64,000 bases of DNA, taken from NCBI RefSeq assembly GCF_009827055.1, contig NZ_WUMK01000011.1, forward strand, positions 124,001-188,000, read 5' to 3'. This DNA is from Shinella kummerowiae (GTDB taxonomy: Bacteria; Pseudomonadota; Alphaproteobacteria; Rhizobiales; Rhizobiaceae). Made by a program: the position numbers and the translations under genes. Position 1 is the stretch's first letter. Every line of letters starts with the position of its first letter. The notes below the pieces were generated by a model. That model did no database searches. It was not told where the DNA came from and saw nothing but the letters and a program-made list of their open reading frames with translations. Positions 1 through 9,134 of the stretch are shown here, piece after piece.

Positions 1-2
1 CC

Positions 3-368
3 GAGAAGTTGGCCGCCAGCCCGGCGATCCGCGTCCCGCATCGACCGGCCGCAGAGCACTACGTCGGATCCTCCATCCAGTTCCTGCTTCCCGGTATCTC
101 GTCTGAAGCCGCCCGCAAACTGATGGCGTATCTGGCGGATGTCGGTGTCGAAGTGAAGTGGTTTGGCGCGAACCTGCCTGTCGGTTTCACGTCCGACCAT
201 CATAGCTGGCGCTATATCGGCCAGCAGAAACTGCCGCGCACCGACGAAATTCTGGCGGGCCTGTTCGACATGCGTCTTCCGTTGACCTTCAGCCTCGACG
301 ACTGCGCGCTGATTGCCGACCACATACTCGATGCTGTGGCAGTTGTGTATCCGGAGGACAGGGCATGA
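3..368 (+). CDS. DegT/DnrJ/EryC1/StrS-type aminotransferase, C-terminal part (5'-truncated by window)
   Basis: The reading frame is open from base 3, so the gene very probably begins before the window; the TTG at 9 is only the first possible start codon in view. About 120 residues remain. They resemble the small C-terminal domain of PLP-dependent DegT/DnrJ/EryC1/StrS aminotransferases, with a 'WRYI' segment and a closing '..MRLPLTFSLDDC..IADHI' stretch like the family's terminal '(V/L)PL..' helix. The PLP lysine would lie upstream and cannot be checked. The stop overlaps the next start (ATGA at 365-368), so it is co-transcribed with the racemase gene. The substrate is unknown; by context an amino-group transfer serving the sulfonate-like operon is possible. 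Confidence 0.6.
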   Translation, partial: EKLAASPAIRVPHRPAAEHYVGSSIQFLLPGISSEAARKLMAYLADVGVEVKWFGANLPVGFTSDHHSWRYIGQQKLPRTDEILAGLFDMRLPLTFSLDDCALIADHILDAVAVVYPEDRA

Positions 369-1090
369 GGCGTCGGGTCGGGATTCTCGGTGGGATGGGC
401 CCGGAGGCCACGATCCTCATCATGCAGAAAGTCCTCGCCGCGGTTCACGCCGACGACGATGCAGATCACGTTCCGCTGATCGTCGATCAGAACCCGCAGG
501 TGCCTTCGCGTATCAAGCATCTCATCGAAGGGACAGGCTCCGATCCCGCGCCGATCCTGGCCGACATGGCCCGACGCCTTGCTGCCGGTGGCGCCGAGGC
601 GGTCGCAATGCCGTGCAACACGGCCCACCACTATGCGCCCGCGATCCGTGCTGCCGTCGATGTGCCCTTCCTTGACATGATCGAGCTTTCCGCTGACCGG
701 GCGGCACAGCTCACTGGCGCAGGAGGAAGTGTCGGCATTCTCGCCTCGCCGGCGGTACAGAAAGTCGGCCTGTTCGACGGACCGTTGACCAAACGCGGAT
801 TGACGCCGATTTACCCGGATTCCGAGGCGGCGGGACACATGCTCTCGGCGATCCGTCTTATCAAGGCCGAGGGGCCCTGTCTGGCGGCGCGCGAGATTCT
901 TCGCGCTGTCTCTGCTGACCTGGCCTCGCGGGGCGCGGGCGTCCAAATGATCGCCTGCACCGAATTTTCTCTCATCGCCGATGCGGCAGCAGGCGCCGCG
1001 ACCGTCTTTGACACACTCGACTGCCTTGTCGAGGAAATCGTACGGTTTTCGGGCGCAACACCGATCTCGGCGCCGCGCCATCTCTCATAA
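365..1090 (+). CDS. Aspartate/glutamate racemase family protein
   Basis: The 241-residue product has the architecture of cofactor-independent Asp/Glu racemases, a cytoplasmic two-lobed fold that uses two cysteines as acid/base. The N-terminus carries 'GILGGMGPEAT', the first catalytic Cys lies in 'MPCNTAHHYA' (about residue 82) and the second in 'ACTEFSLI' (about residue 198). Length is normal for the family. It is translationally coupled to the upstream aminotransferase by a 4-base overlap and lies 55 bases ahead of tauA. The neighbours suggest interconversion of D- and L-forms of an acidic or sulfonated amino acid (cysteate would be an analogue of aspartate); that is inference, and ordinary aspartate racemase activity is equally possible. 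Confidence 0.85.
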   Translation: MRRRVGILGGMGPEATILIMQKVLAAVHADDDADHVPLIVDQNPQVPSRIKHLIEGTGSDPAPILADMARRLAAGGAEAVAMPCNTAHHYAPAIRAAVDVPFLDMIELSADRAAQLTGAGGSVGILASPAVQKVGLFDGPLTKRGLTPIYPDSEAAGHMLSAIRLIKAEGPCLAAREILRAVSADLASRGAGVQMIACTEFSLIADAAAGAATVFDTLDCLVEEIVRFSGATPISAPRHLS

Positions 1091-1145
1091 CAGTGCCGGT
1101 AGAAGCACTCGCAACTGAAGACAGAAACCAACAGAGGATAAGTAC

Positions 1146-2138
1146 ATGACTGGGAAACTTGCAAAAATCGTTCTGACGACGACCACTGCTCTGGGCTTGT
1201 GCGTCGCCGTCGCTCAAGCGGAAACCTTGACGATCGCCACGTTCAGCGATCCGACCCCGATGAACGCGGCCCGCGCGCAGAAGGAGTTCGAGAAGGCTAC
1301 CGGCTGGACGATCGACTGGCGCGTCTTCGATTCAGGGACCGACGTCATCGCAGCCATGGCTTCGGGGGACGTGAAAGTCGCCGAACTCGGCTCGTCCCCG
1401 CTCGCCATCGCGGCCACCCAGGGCGTCGACCTGAAGATGTTCATGCTGTCCTATGCGATCGGCGACTCCGAGAGCCTCATCGCACGAAACGGCTCCGGCA
1501 TCGAAACCTTGGCCGACATCAAGGGGAAGCGTGTCGCTGTTCCGGTCGGTTCGACTGCGCACTTCTCCTTGATGGGCGCGATCGCCCATGCGGGATTGCA
1601 GCCGACGGACGTCACGGTGATGACGATGAAGCCCGATCAGATCGCGGCCGCCTGGACGCAGGAAGCGATCGACGCCGCCTTCATCTGGCCGCCTGCCCAG
1701 ACCGAAATCCTGAAAACCGGCAAGCGCATCGTTTCGGCCAAGGATACGGCAGAGTGGGGCTATCCGACCTTCAATGCCTGGACGGTGGATTCCGCGTTTC
1801 TCGCCTCCCACGAGAAGGAGATCGTCGCCTTCGCCAAGGCGATGGATGCTGCCAACATGGCCTATCTGAAGGACCCCGCCGCCTGGACGCCCGACAACGA
1901 GCAGGTAAAGGCGATCGCCAGCGTGACCGGCGCCACCGCCGAGCAAATTCCCGAGATCCTCAAGGGCTACAATTTCATTCCGCTGAAGGACCAGGTGAGC
2001 GACACATGGCTGGGCAGCGCGCCGAAGTCGCTCAAGGCCACCGCCGACTTCCTGAAATCGGTCGGCCGGATCGACACCGTGGCGGACGACTATTCGAAAT
2101 TCGTCACCATTGCGGTCGCGGAAGAGGCACAGAAGTAG
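1146..2138 (+). CDS. tauA: Taurine/sulfonate ABC transporter, periplasmic binding protein (TauA-like)
   Basis: The 330-residue protein has a Sec signal peptide (lysine near the N-terminus, hydrophobic run to about residue 23, 'VAQA|ET' cleavage) and then a TauA-type binding protein. The features 'DWRVFDSGTDVIAAMASGDV', 'ELGSSPLAIAATQ', 'GKRVAVPVGSTAHFSL' and 'AAFIWPPA' parallel the E. coli taurine-binding protein, including the FDSG and LGSSPLA segments. It would capture a sulfonate in the periplasm for the TauBC transporter encoded next. The start ATG at 1146 is preceded by 'AGAGGATAAGTAC'. The true ligand may be another sulfonate (isethionate, N-acyltaurine, dihydroxypropanesulfonate), because the accompanying enzymes are not the usual TauD or Xsc. 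Confidence 0.88.
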   Translation: MTGKLAKIVLTTTTALGLCVAVAQAETLTIATFSDPTPMNAARAQKEFEKATGWTIDWRVFDSGTDVIAAMASGDVKVAELGSSPLAIAATQGVDLKMFMLSYAIGDSESLIARNGSGIETLADIKGKRVAVPVGSTAHFSLMGAIAHAGLQPTDVTVMTMKPDQIAAAWTQEAIDAAFIWPPAQTEILKTGKRIVSAKDTAEWGYPTFNAWTVDSAFLASHEKEIVAFAKAMDAANMAYLKDPAAWTPDNEQVKAIASVTGATAEQIPEILKGYNFIPLKDQVSDTWLGSAPKSLKATADFLKSVGRIDTVADDYSKFVTIAVAEEAQK

Positions 2139-2198
2139 TTCGACAGTCCCGCCCGACCTTTTGGTGGGCGGGACATCGCACTGGTCGGGGAAGAGCCA

Positions 2199-2990
2199 AT
2201 GCATTTGAACATCGACGACGTCTCCGTCGTCTACCCCTCGTCCGATGGGCGGCCGCCGGTCTCTGCACTGAGCAAGATCGAGCTGGAGATCGGCAACAAC
2301 GAATTTGTCGTCGCGCTCGGCGCTTCGGGCTGCGGCAAGTCCACTCTACTCAATCTCATAGCGGGGTTTCTGGCGCCGACGTCCGGAAGGCTGATGCTCG
2401 ACGGGGTCCCGGTCTCAGGTCCGGGCGCTGAACGCGCGGTCGTGTTCCAGAAGCACGCGCTGCTGCCTTGGCTCAATGTCCTGGACAACGTGGCCTTCGG
2501 GCTTCAGATCCAGGGTGTCAGCACGGCGGCGCGCCACGAGACGGCCAACAAATTTATCGGCCTTCTGGGACTGGATGGGTTCCAGAAGTCGCCGGTTTAC
2601 AAATTGTCGGGCGGTATGCAGCAGCGCGTCGGCATCGCGCGCGCGCTGACCTGCGATCCCAAAATCCTGCTGATGGATGAACCGTTGGGCGCGCTTGACG
2701 CGCTGACGCGCGAGAAGGCGCAGGAACTGATCCTGAATATCTGGAACGACACCCAGAAATCCGTGTTCTTCATCACCCACAGCGTCGAGGAGGCGCTGTT
2801 CATGGGCACGAAGCTCATCGTGATGTCGCCGCGGCCGGGGCGGATCACCCACACATTCGACCTTCCTTTTTCGCGCCAGTTCCTTGCAGGAACAGCGGCT
2901 CGGGCAGTCAAGGCCTCGCCCGAATTCATCGGCCTGCGCGAACAAGTTCTGAAGATCATCTTTGCAGACGAGGAGGCGGTGGCCAAATGA
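2199..2990 (+). CDS. tauB: Taurine/sulfonate ABC transporter ATP-binding protein (TauB-like)
   Basis: A 263-residue ABC ATPase with every expected motif: Walker A 'GASGCGKST' near residue 43, signature '[15 protein letters not shown]' near 140, Walker B '[12 protein letters not shown]' near 157 and switch His in 'FITHSVEEA'. The '[15 protein letters not shown]' Q-loop is typical of the nitrate/sulfonate/taurine (TauB/SsuB/NrtD) group. It acts on the inner membrane with TauC to energise uptake of the ligand bound by TauA. The gene is 60 bases after tauA and overlaps tauC by 4 bases (ATGA at 2987). Confidence 0.9.
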   Translation: MHLNIDDVSVVYPSSDGRPPVSALSKIELEIGNNEFVVALGASGCGKSTLLNLIAGFLAPTSGRLMLDGVPVSGPGAERAVVFQKHALLPWLNVLDNVAFGLQIQGVSTAARHETANKFIGLLGLDGFQKSPVYKLSGGMQQRVGIARALTCDPKILLMDEPLGALDALTREKAQELILNIWNDTQKSVFFITHSVEEALFMGTKLIVMSPRPGRITHTFDLPFSRQFLAGTAARAVKASPEFIGLREQVLKIIFADEEAVAK

Positions 2991-3856
2991 CTGAACGGAC
3001 CAAAACCCGTCCACTCCGGGCGCCAGGTCTGGTAGCCCGCTTGTCGCGCGCCCGGCCCACACGACCGGGCGAGATTTATGGCGTTCCCGGTCAGGGAAAT
3101 ACACTTTGGCTGTCCGCGCTGTCGATCGCCTTCTTTTTCTTCGTCTGGTGGCTGGTCACGGCGATGGGGTGGGTCAGGCCGTTGTTCGTGCCTTCCCCGG
3201 CTTCCATCGTCATGAAATTCGTGGAGATATGGAACAACGGATTTACCGGCACGCCGTTCATCGAGCACGTTCTGATCTCTACCGCGCGCGTGTTCGGTGC
3301 GTTCCTCCTGGCCTGCGTCATCGGCCTGCCGCTCGGCCTCGCAATGGGAATGAGCCCTGTCATTCGCGGCATTTTCGATCCGCCGATCGAATTCTACCGC
3401 CCCATCCCGCCTCTGGCCTATCTGCCGCTCATGATCATCTGGTTCGGCATCGGCGAAATGTCGAAAATACTGCTGATCTTCCTATCGGTGTTCGCGCCGG
3501 TCGTTCTCGGTGCGCGCTCGGGCGTGCGTTCAGCCGCGATCGAGCAGATTCACGCAGCCTATTCCTTCGGGGCAACGCGCTGGCAGGTGATGCGGCACGT
3601 GATCATGCCGTCGGCATTGCCTGAGATTTTGACGGCCATGCGCATCGGTATCGGCTTCGGTTGGACCACACTGGTCGCTGCTGAAATGGTCGCGGCCACC
3701 CAGGGCCTCGGTTACATGGTGCTCTCGGCAAGCCAGTTTCTGCAAACGCCTGTCGTCATCCTCGGCATCTTCATCATCGCCATCATCGCTTTCGCGTTCG
3801 ACCTTCTCATGCGGTTCCTCGAAAGACGCCTCGTGCCCTGGAAGGGCAGAATGTAA
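2987..3856 (+). CDS. tauC: Taurine/sulfonate ABC transporter permease (TauC-like)
   Basis: The 289-residue integral membrane protein has about six hydrophobic segments and the cytoplasmic EAA loop around residues 185-215 ('[19 protein letters not shown]'), which docks onto the ATPase. This is the family of TauC/SsuC/NrtB permeases. A 45-residue polar N-terminal tail precedes the first membrane span. The start overlaps the end of tauB by 4 bases, and the following HisD-family gene begins only 14 bases downstream, so transport and dehydrogenase genes are very likely one transcript. Confidence 0.9.
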   Translation: MTERTKTRPLRAPGLVARLSRARPTRPGEIYGVPGQGNTLWLSALSIAFFFFVWWLVTAMGWVRPLFVPSPASIVMKFVEIWNNGFTGTPFIEHVLISTARVFGAFLLACVIGLPLGLAMGMSPVIRGIFDPPIEFYRPIPPLAYLPLMIIWFGIGEMSKILLIFLSVFAPVVLGARSGVRSAAIEQIHAAYSFGATRWQVMRHVIMPSALPEILTAMRIGIGFGWTTLVAAEMVAATQGLGYMVLSASQFLQTPVVILGIFIIAIIAFAFDLLMRFLERRLVPWKGRM

Positions 3857-3870
3857 CGGGAAGTAAAGCT

Positions 3871-5181
3871 ATGAAATACCTGAAAAAAGCCGCGCGTACT
3901 GCTGAAACCGACCAGGCCGATGTCCACGCCGCCGTCACACAGATGCTGGCGGCTATCGAGACGGGAGGCGAAGAAGCCGCCCGCCGCTACGCCCGCGAGC
4001 TGGATCGATGGGACGGTGATATCGTCGTCTCGCACGAAGCGCGAAAAGCTGCCGCCGCCCTGGTGCCGGAGCAGCTTAAGGCCGATATCCGCTTCGCGCA
4101 CGATAATGTGCGCCGTTTCGCAGAGGCCCAGCGCGCCACCGCGACCGATATCGCGGTCGAGATCCTGCCCGGTCTCACGCTGGGGCAGAAGCAAATTCCT
4201 GTTTCTGCCGCCGGTTGCTACGTTCCCGGCGGGCGTTACAGTCATGTGGCAAGCGCGATCATGACGATCACAACGGCAAAGGTCGCCGGCGTGTCGCATA
4301 TCGCGGCATGTTCGCCGCCGCGCCCCGGCGTCGGCATTCCGCCGGCCATTCTCTACACGATGGATTTGTGTGGCGCCGACGTCATCCTGAACATGGGCGG
4401 TGTGCAGGGCGTTGCGGCCATTGCGAACGGCCTGTTCGGGGTCAAGAAGGCCGACATCCTCGTTGGACCGGGGAACCAGTATGTTGCCGAGGCAAAACGG
4501 ATCCTCTTCGGCCAGGTCGGCATCGACATGGTCGCCGGTCCCACCGACAGCATGGTGATCGCTGATGTGACCGCCGACGCTGAGTTCGTTGCGTCCGATC
4601 TGGTCGGTCAGGCAGAGCACGGCTGGAACTCTCCCGTTTGGCTCGTTACCTCCGACGAGAATCTTGCAAAACGCGTGATGGCGCGCGTGCCCGACCTGAT
4701 CGAGGGGCTTCCGGCCCCAAATCGCGACAGCGCACGGGCCGCATGGGCCGATTTTGCCGAGGTCATTCTCTGCGATGACGCCGAGGAGATGGCTGCGGTC
4801 GCCGACGACTATGCGCCCGAGCACCTGCATGTTCAGGCGAGCGATCTCGACTGGTGGCTGCAGCGCCTGCGCGCCTATGGCTCACTGTTCCTCGGTGAAG
4901 AAACGACGGTCGCATTCGGTGACAAGACGTCTGGTCCGAACCATGTCCTGCCGACCTCAAGGGCGGCGCGCTATACGGGCGGGCTGTCGGTGCACAAGTT
5001 CCTCAAGACTGTGACCTGGCAGCGCGCCACCCGCGCGGCCGCGCGGCCTTTGGCCGAGGCCACTGCCCGGATCTCGCGTCTCGAGGGGATGGAGGGTCAT
5101 GCCAGGACGGCGGATATCCGGCTCGCGAGGTTCTTTCCCGACGAAGTGTTCGAATTGAAGCCTGCAACCGACGAATCCTGA
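3871..5181 (+). CDS. HisD-family dehydrogenase, possible sulfopropanediol 3-dehydrogenase (HpsN-like)
   Basis: The 436-residue protein is a full-length member of the histidinol dehydrogenase family, zinc- and NAD-dependent enzymes that oxidise an alcohol to a carboxylate in two steps. Visible active-site elements are the zinc-binding Gln/His in 'GQAEHGWN', the catalytic Glu/His in 'YAPEHLH', the Asp/His in 'GDKTSGPNHVLPT' and a C-terminal 'GHARTADIR' histidine. No histidine-biosynthesis gene is nearby. It follows tauABC by 14 bases and precedes a hydrolase and an anion exporter, a setting that fits the HisD-like HpsN enzymes oxidising 2,3-dihydroxypropanesulfonate to sulfolactate. The specific substrate is inference; the family assignment is firm. 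Confidence 0.8.
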   Translation: MKYLKKAARTAETDQADVHAAVTQMLAAIETGGEEAARRYARELDRWDGDIVVSHEARKAAAALVPEQLKADIRFAHDNVRRFAEAQRATATDIAVEILPGLTLGQKQIPVSAAGCYVPGGRYSHVASAIMTITTAKVAGVSHIAACSPPRPGVGIPPAILYTMDLCGADVILNMGGVQGVAAIANGLFGVKKADILVGPGNQYVAEAKRILFGQVGIDMVAGPTDSMVIADVTADAEFVASDLVGQAEHGWNSPVWLVTSDENLAKRVMARVPDLIEGLPAPNRDSARAAWADFAEVILCDDAEEMAAVADDYAPEHLHVQASDLDWWLQRLRAYGSLFLGEETTVAFGDKTSGPNHVLPTSRAARYTGGLSVHKFLKTVTWQRATRAAARPLAEATARISRLEGMEGHARTADIRLARFFPDEVFELKPATDES

Positions 5182-5216
5182 TCGAACTGTCGATGCAACG
5201 GCATTCGGAGACAGAG

Positions 5217-6017
5217 ATGCGGACACTGTCCTTTAAACGAAGCGGTAAAGGGCCGCCCCTTGTCCTGGTGCATGGCTTCCTTGGCGGTAGCGACATGTGG
5301 CGAGGGCAGCTACGTGCCTTCGCTGCCTCGCATGACGTCATCTGCCCTGATCTTGCGGGATTTGGCGACAACGCCGCCATGATCGCACCGGAGACGATCG
5401 AAGATCATGCGCTCTCAGTGCTGGATCTGCTCGACCGTCTTGAGATCGCGAGCTTCGACCTCCTCGGACACTCCATGGGCGGAATGATTGTGCAGGAAAT
5501 GACGCGAATGGCGCCCGAGCGCGTCGATAGGCTCATTCTCTACGGCACAGGTCCGCAGGGCGTGCTTCCCGGCAGGTTCGAAACGATCGCGCAATCGCGT
5601 GAACGCTTCCTGCGCGACGGTGTCGCGGAAACCGGCGCGCGGATCGCGGCGACCTGGTTTCTCGATGGGAAGGACGCAAAGGGCTACAAGCATTGTCGAT
5701 TAATGAGCAGCAGGGCGAGGATGGAAACCGCGCTGGCCAGCCTGACCGCCTGGGAGCGCTGGGACGGGCGCGCTGCGTTGACGGATTTCCGCGCCAGAAC
5801 GCTTGTGCTCTGGGGCAGCCGGGATCGCTCGTACGAGTGGTCGCAGCCGGAACTACTCTGGCGCTCCATCCCTGGAGCCGATCTGGCGGTCGTGCCTGGA
5901 GCGGCGCACATCGTGCATATGGAAAAGCCGCACCTTTTCAACGCAATTGTCGCTGAATTCCTCGCATCAAGTGCAAGCGAGAGGATTTGTGACATGTCAG
6001 ATAAGCCGGACTTGTAG
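5217..6017 (+). CDS. Alpha/beta hydrolase
   Basis: A 266-residue alpha/beta-hydrolase with oxyanion region 'LVHGFLGGSDMW', nucleophile Ser86 in 'GHSMGG', an acid in 'LWGSRDRS' and a catalytic His in 'GAAHIVHMEKP'. The ATG at 5217 is chosen over one at 5193 because 'GGAG' sits 6 bases upstream and homologous sequence starts here. It lies between the HisD-family gene and the YeiH-type exporter in the same orientation and is probably in the operon. It might cleave an ester, lactone or acyl-taurine-like amide related to the transported compound; the sequence alone does not say which. Confidence 0.85.
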   Translation: MRTLSFKRSGKGPPLVLVHGFLGGSDMWRGQLRAFAASHDVICPDLAGFGDNAAMIAPETIEDHALSVLDLLDRLEIASFDLLGHSMGGMIVQEMTRMAPERVDRLILYGTGPQGVLPGRFETIAQSRERFLRDGVAETGARIAATWFLDGKDAKGYKHCRLMSSRARMETALASLTAWERWDGRAALTDFRARTLVLWGSRDRSYEWSQPELLWRSIPGADLAVVPGAAHIVHMEKPHLFNAIVAEFLASSASERICDMSDKPDL

Positions 6018-6033
6018 GGGTCGGACCGCAGCC

Positions 6034-7071
6034 ATGACATTCGCTACCTCCATCCATGAACGCATCCGAAGTGTGCCCCCCGGGTTCGTGACCTATTGGC
6101 CGGGCTTCGCCGTGACCGCAGCCGTGGCCGTCGCGGCACAATTCCTCTCCGACCACTATGGCGCGCCGGCTATGCTGATGGCGCTCTTGCTCGGCATCGC
6201 ATTCCATTTCCTCTCGGAAGAGGGGCGCTGCGCCGCCGGCATCGATTTCTGCGCCAAGAAAGTGCTTCGTATCGGCGTCGCCTTGCTCGGCATGCGCATC
6301 AGCGTCGATCTGCTGATTGGGCTCGGCGCCGGCACCATTTTGCTGCTGGTGATGGCGATCGCCTCTACCATCGGCTTCGGCCTTGTGGCCGCCAAGCTAC
6401 TCGGCCGCGGCTGGCGGCTGGCGCTGATTACCAGCGGCTCCGTCGCCATCTGCGGCGCCTCCGCTGCCATGGCAATTGCTGCCGTCCTGCCGAAGAACGA
6501 ATTTTCCGAGCGCAACCTGATTTTCACCGTGCTCTCCGTCACAGTTCTGTCGACGCTCGCAATGATCGCCTATCCGATCGTCGCCCAGACGATGGGCCTC
6601 GATGCTCGGGCGACAGGCATCTTCTTCGGCGGCACCATCCATGACGTGGCGCAGGTTGTCGGCGCCGGCTTTTCCGTCTCACCGGAAGCGGGCGAGACTG
6701 CAACGCTCGTCAAGCTGATCCGCGTTACCATGCTAGCGCCCGTTGTACTCCTCTATTCGCTCTCGTTGCGCAACGTGCCGCAGCCAGACGGCGAAGCGGG
6801 AAAGCGTCCGCCTCTCATCCCGGGCTTCGTCGTCGCGTTCCTGATCTTTGCGGCGCTCAATTCTTTCGGCTTCGTGCCCGAATTGGTCGCGACGGCCGGC
6901 ATGGAGACGTCGCGCTGGGCACTGCTCGCCGGCATTGTTGCCGTCGGCATGCGCACCTCGCTGCGCCGAGTGCTGGACGTCGGCGGTGATGCCGTCGCAC
7001 TCATCGTTGCTGAGACCGCCTTCATCGCCGTTTTCATCCTCGTAGGCATTCACTATCTGGGGCACGCCTGA
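6034..7071 (+). CDS. YeiH family putative sulfate/sulfite exporter
   Basis: A 345-residue membrane protein with about ten hydrophobic segments, belonging to the conserved YeiH family often annotated as a sulfate exporter. Diagnostic stretches are 'LRIGVALLGMRIS', 'SGSVAICGASAAMAIAAVLP' and 'GIFFGGTIHDVAQVVGAG'. The reading frame is open further upstream into the hydrolase gene, but ATG 6034, 16 bases after the hydrolase stop, matches the usual N-terminus. In sulfonate-degrading gene sets such a transporter would remove the sulfite or sulfate left after C-S bond cleavage. No C-S lyase is visible in the window. Confidence 0.82.
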   Translation: MTFATSIHERIRSVPPGFVTYWPGFAVTAAVAVAAQFLSDHYGAPAMLMALLLGIAFHFLSEEGRCAAGIDFCAKKVLRIGVALLGMRISVDLLIGLGAGTILLLVMAIASTIGFGLVAAKLLGRGWRLALITSGSVAICGASAAMAIAAVLPKNEFSERNLIFTVLSVTVLSTLAMIAYPIVAQTMGLDARATGIFFGGTIHDVAQVVGAGFSVSPEAGETATLVKLIRVTMLAPVVLLYSLSLRNVPQPDGEAGKRPPLIPGFVVAFLIFAALNSFGFVPELVATAGMETSRWALLAGIVAVGMRTSLRRVLDVGGDAVALIVAETAFIAVFILVGIHYLGHA

Positions 7072-7190
7072 TGAAACCACTCTGCCGCATTCTTGAACCG
7101 ACTTTCTTGCAATTCGGTCTATTTGCTGCACGAGGTGCCTCGCGCTTGAGTCTATTTCCCTCTGCCGGCGTATTGGGCAGTTAGCCGATA

Positions 7191-9134
7191 TCACCACTGC
7201 TCACCGAGCTCGGTGAGCAACTGTTCGACGCGACGGCGCGTGCATTCATGGCGCTCGGACTCCCGCTGAAACCCCTTGGCTTGGGCGTCATCCGCAAGGG
7301 CGATCTCGCGCAGTCGCCGCTCCCGCAATCTCGGTGCATATTCCGGCGTTGTTACGAACTTTGCGCAGGTAAGATACATATCGCATTCGCATGGCCCCTC
7401 CTCGAGAAGGCGAAGGCAATGACCGAGTTCCAGTTCCGTTCGGAAGAAATTTGACTTCAGCCAGGCGAGCGAGTCCTCTGGCATGGCCCGTGTCCTGAGC
7501 GCTTCCGCAAGCGAGCCGGCGACAACCGCTCCCGGGCCGAGTACCTTCATATAGTCTTGGCGTACGCTGGCATCACTAAGATGGGCATAGACCAGAGTCA
7601 TGCCGGTGCTGGTGTGCCCGAGCATCTTCATAACTGTGTGGACCCGTGCGCCACCTTCGATCAGTTCCGTACCGATGGTGTGGCGAAATCGATGTGCCGA
7701 GTATTTTGGTCTGCCCTCGTTGTCGACGAGGCCGGCTGCTTGGCAGGCCGCACTCAGTGAATCTTCGAATAGGAAGTCAGAGGAGAGACATCGTCCCTTC
7801 ATCGAAAACAGGCGCTTGACGACGACTCCGGTTCTCTCATCGGCGAATCCACGTCCAGGCGGATCAAGCGCTTGCAGCTCCCGGATAGCGGCCGCCGCTT
7901 CGGGATGAAGGGGAATCAACCGCTCTTTTCCTGTCTTGCCAGCGGGAATGCGCAACCTTGGCGTTCCATCTTGGTAGGCATCGAGGCAATCCAGTTCGAG
8001 ACGGGTAATCTCCGAGCGACGCGCTCCGCTCCAGCGCGCGACGATCAGTGCTACGCGCTGGTAGATGTCGGGCAGGTTGCGAACGGCCTCCATGAGAAGC
8101 TCGAGATCCTTGCTCGGGATGAACCGGGGCATCCGGTTGACCCGCCTTGGCAGGTCACGCGCGCCGAGGAGGGGCCGCAGCGGAGCGCCCGGCCATTCCC
8201 ATGCGGTTGCGTCGTGGAACATGACGGAAAGGCCCGAGAGCCGCGAGATCCTTGAATCGACCGACGCCCCTTGATCGACCAAACTCTTAGCATACTGCAA
8301 GATCTGCTCTCGCGTCAGCTCCGCAAACGAACTCACCTTGGGGTGATTGTCCCACAGCCAGTCAGCAAGATGACGTCCGTACGCCTCATACCTGACAGCC
8401 GTGGTGGGCCTTGCCCCGGTTGCTTCTCGGGTTTCCCGGTATCGCTTCAGAAGCGCCGCCATCGCAGGTTTTACCCGGTGCTTCGTCGGCTCGATGCGCG
8501 TGCGCTGTGGAGGTGTCGGCATCAGGCCTTCATGGTAGAGAGCGAGATGCATCAAGTGGCAATTAGCGTGCAGAACGTTGTAACGGCGTTGAAGGTGCTC
8601 GACGTCGACGAATTCAGCCAGATCAGGTCGGCTTAACAACTCTGCCGAAGCAGCGGCGAATTCATCGAAATGCTGTCGGTTGGGGGTGAGGAACGCCTCG
8701 CCATAGCGCAGATAGAAGTATCGGAAAGGCCGGGGAATACTGCGTCCCGGAGAACTGAAGCCGAGTTGCTCCAGTCGGTCCGACAGCCGCCTTTCCAGGG
8801 CCACGGCACGAGCCGATAGGATGCCTTTCAGGAAATGATAGCCGACCGCTAGAATCCAGGCCCAGTCCAACTCGATCCGGCCGATCGACACGAGAAAGTA
8901 GATGTACTGGCGGCCCTTGACACGCGCCCAGCCGGCGCCTCGGTGGACTGCGCTTGAGCCGATGCGCTCTTCGAGAGGCGCAGCGGTCCACTGGTCGAGG
9001 TCGGGGTAGAGCCGCGCGAAACGGTGCGCGTGGCACATCCGCTGATACAGCCCTCGCTGCTCGCCTCCAAGAAATGCGCGATAAGCGTCAAGCGCGTGGC
9101 CTCGCCCTGGCGCTTCTTCATTCCTGCTCAGCAT
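7191..9134 (-). CDS. tnpB: Tyrosine recombinase, Tn554 TnpB-like
   Basis: A 647-residue site-specific recombinase, far longer than an ordinary phage integrase and close to the size of Tn554 TnpB. An N-terminal half of unknown function precedes the catalytic domain, where the Arg of 'SGARRSEITRLE', the HxxR of 'AHRFRHTIGTELI', and the His and Tyr of 'LGHTSTGMTLVYAHLSD' are present. A cysteine-containing tail ('CECDMYLTCAKFVTTPEY') follows, as in TnpB-type proteins. The ATG at 9134 is preferred over GTG 9149 because 'GAGGAG' lies 7 bases upstream. It overlaps the end of the TnpA-like gene by 17 bases, indicating translational coupling. Confidence 0.82.
   Translation of the reverse strand: MLSRNEEAPGRGHALDAYRAFLGGEQRGLYQRMCHAHRFARLYPDLDQWTAAPLEERIGSSAVHRGAGWARVKGRQYIYFLVSIGRIELDWAWILAVGYHFLKGILSARAVALERRLSDRLEQLGFSSPGRSIPRPFRYFYLRYGEAFLTPNRQHFDEFAAASAELLSRPDLAEFVDVEHLQRRYNVLHANCHLMHLALYHEGLMPTPPQRTRIEPTKHRVKPAMAALLKRYRETREATGARPTTAVRYEAYGRHLADWLWDNHPKVSSFAELTREQILQYAKSLVDQGASVDSRISRLSGLSVMFHDATAWEWPGAPLRPLLGARDLPRRVNRMPRFIPSKDLELLMEAVRNLPDIYQRVALIVARWSGARRSEITRLELDCLDAYQDGTPRLRIPAGKTGKERLIPLHPEAAAAIRELQALDPPGRGFADERTGVVVKRLFSMKGRCLSSDFLFEDSLSAACQAAGLVDNEGRPKYSAHRFRHTIGTELIEGGARVHTVMKMLGHTSTGMTLVYAHLSDASVRQDYMKVLGPGAVVAGSLAEALRTRAMPEDSLAWLKSNFFRTELELGHCLRLLEEGPCECDMYLTCAKFVTTPEYAPRLRERRLREIALADDAQAKGFQRESERHECTRRRVEQLLTELGEQW

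Noticed and set aside
3712..4830. 372-codon minus-strand frame opposite the HisD-family gene
   Set aside because: Antisense shadow; the plus strand encodes a complete enzyme with all catalytic motifs.
3871..5181. Assignment as histidine-biosynthetic hisD
   Set aside because: No other his gene is near and the gene is embedded in a TauABC/YeiH operon; a dehydrogenase of the HisD family acting on another alcohol is more likely, so no gene symbol was given.
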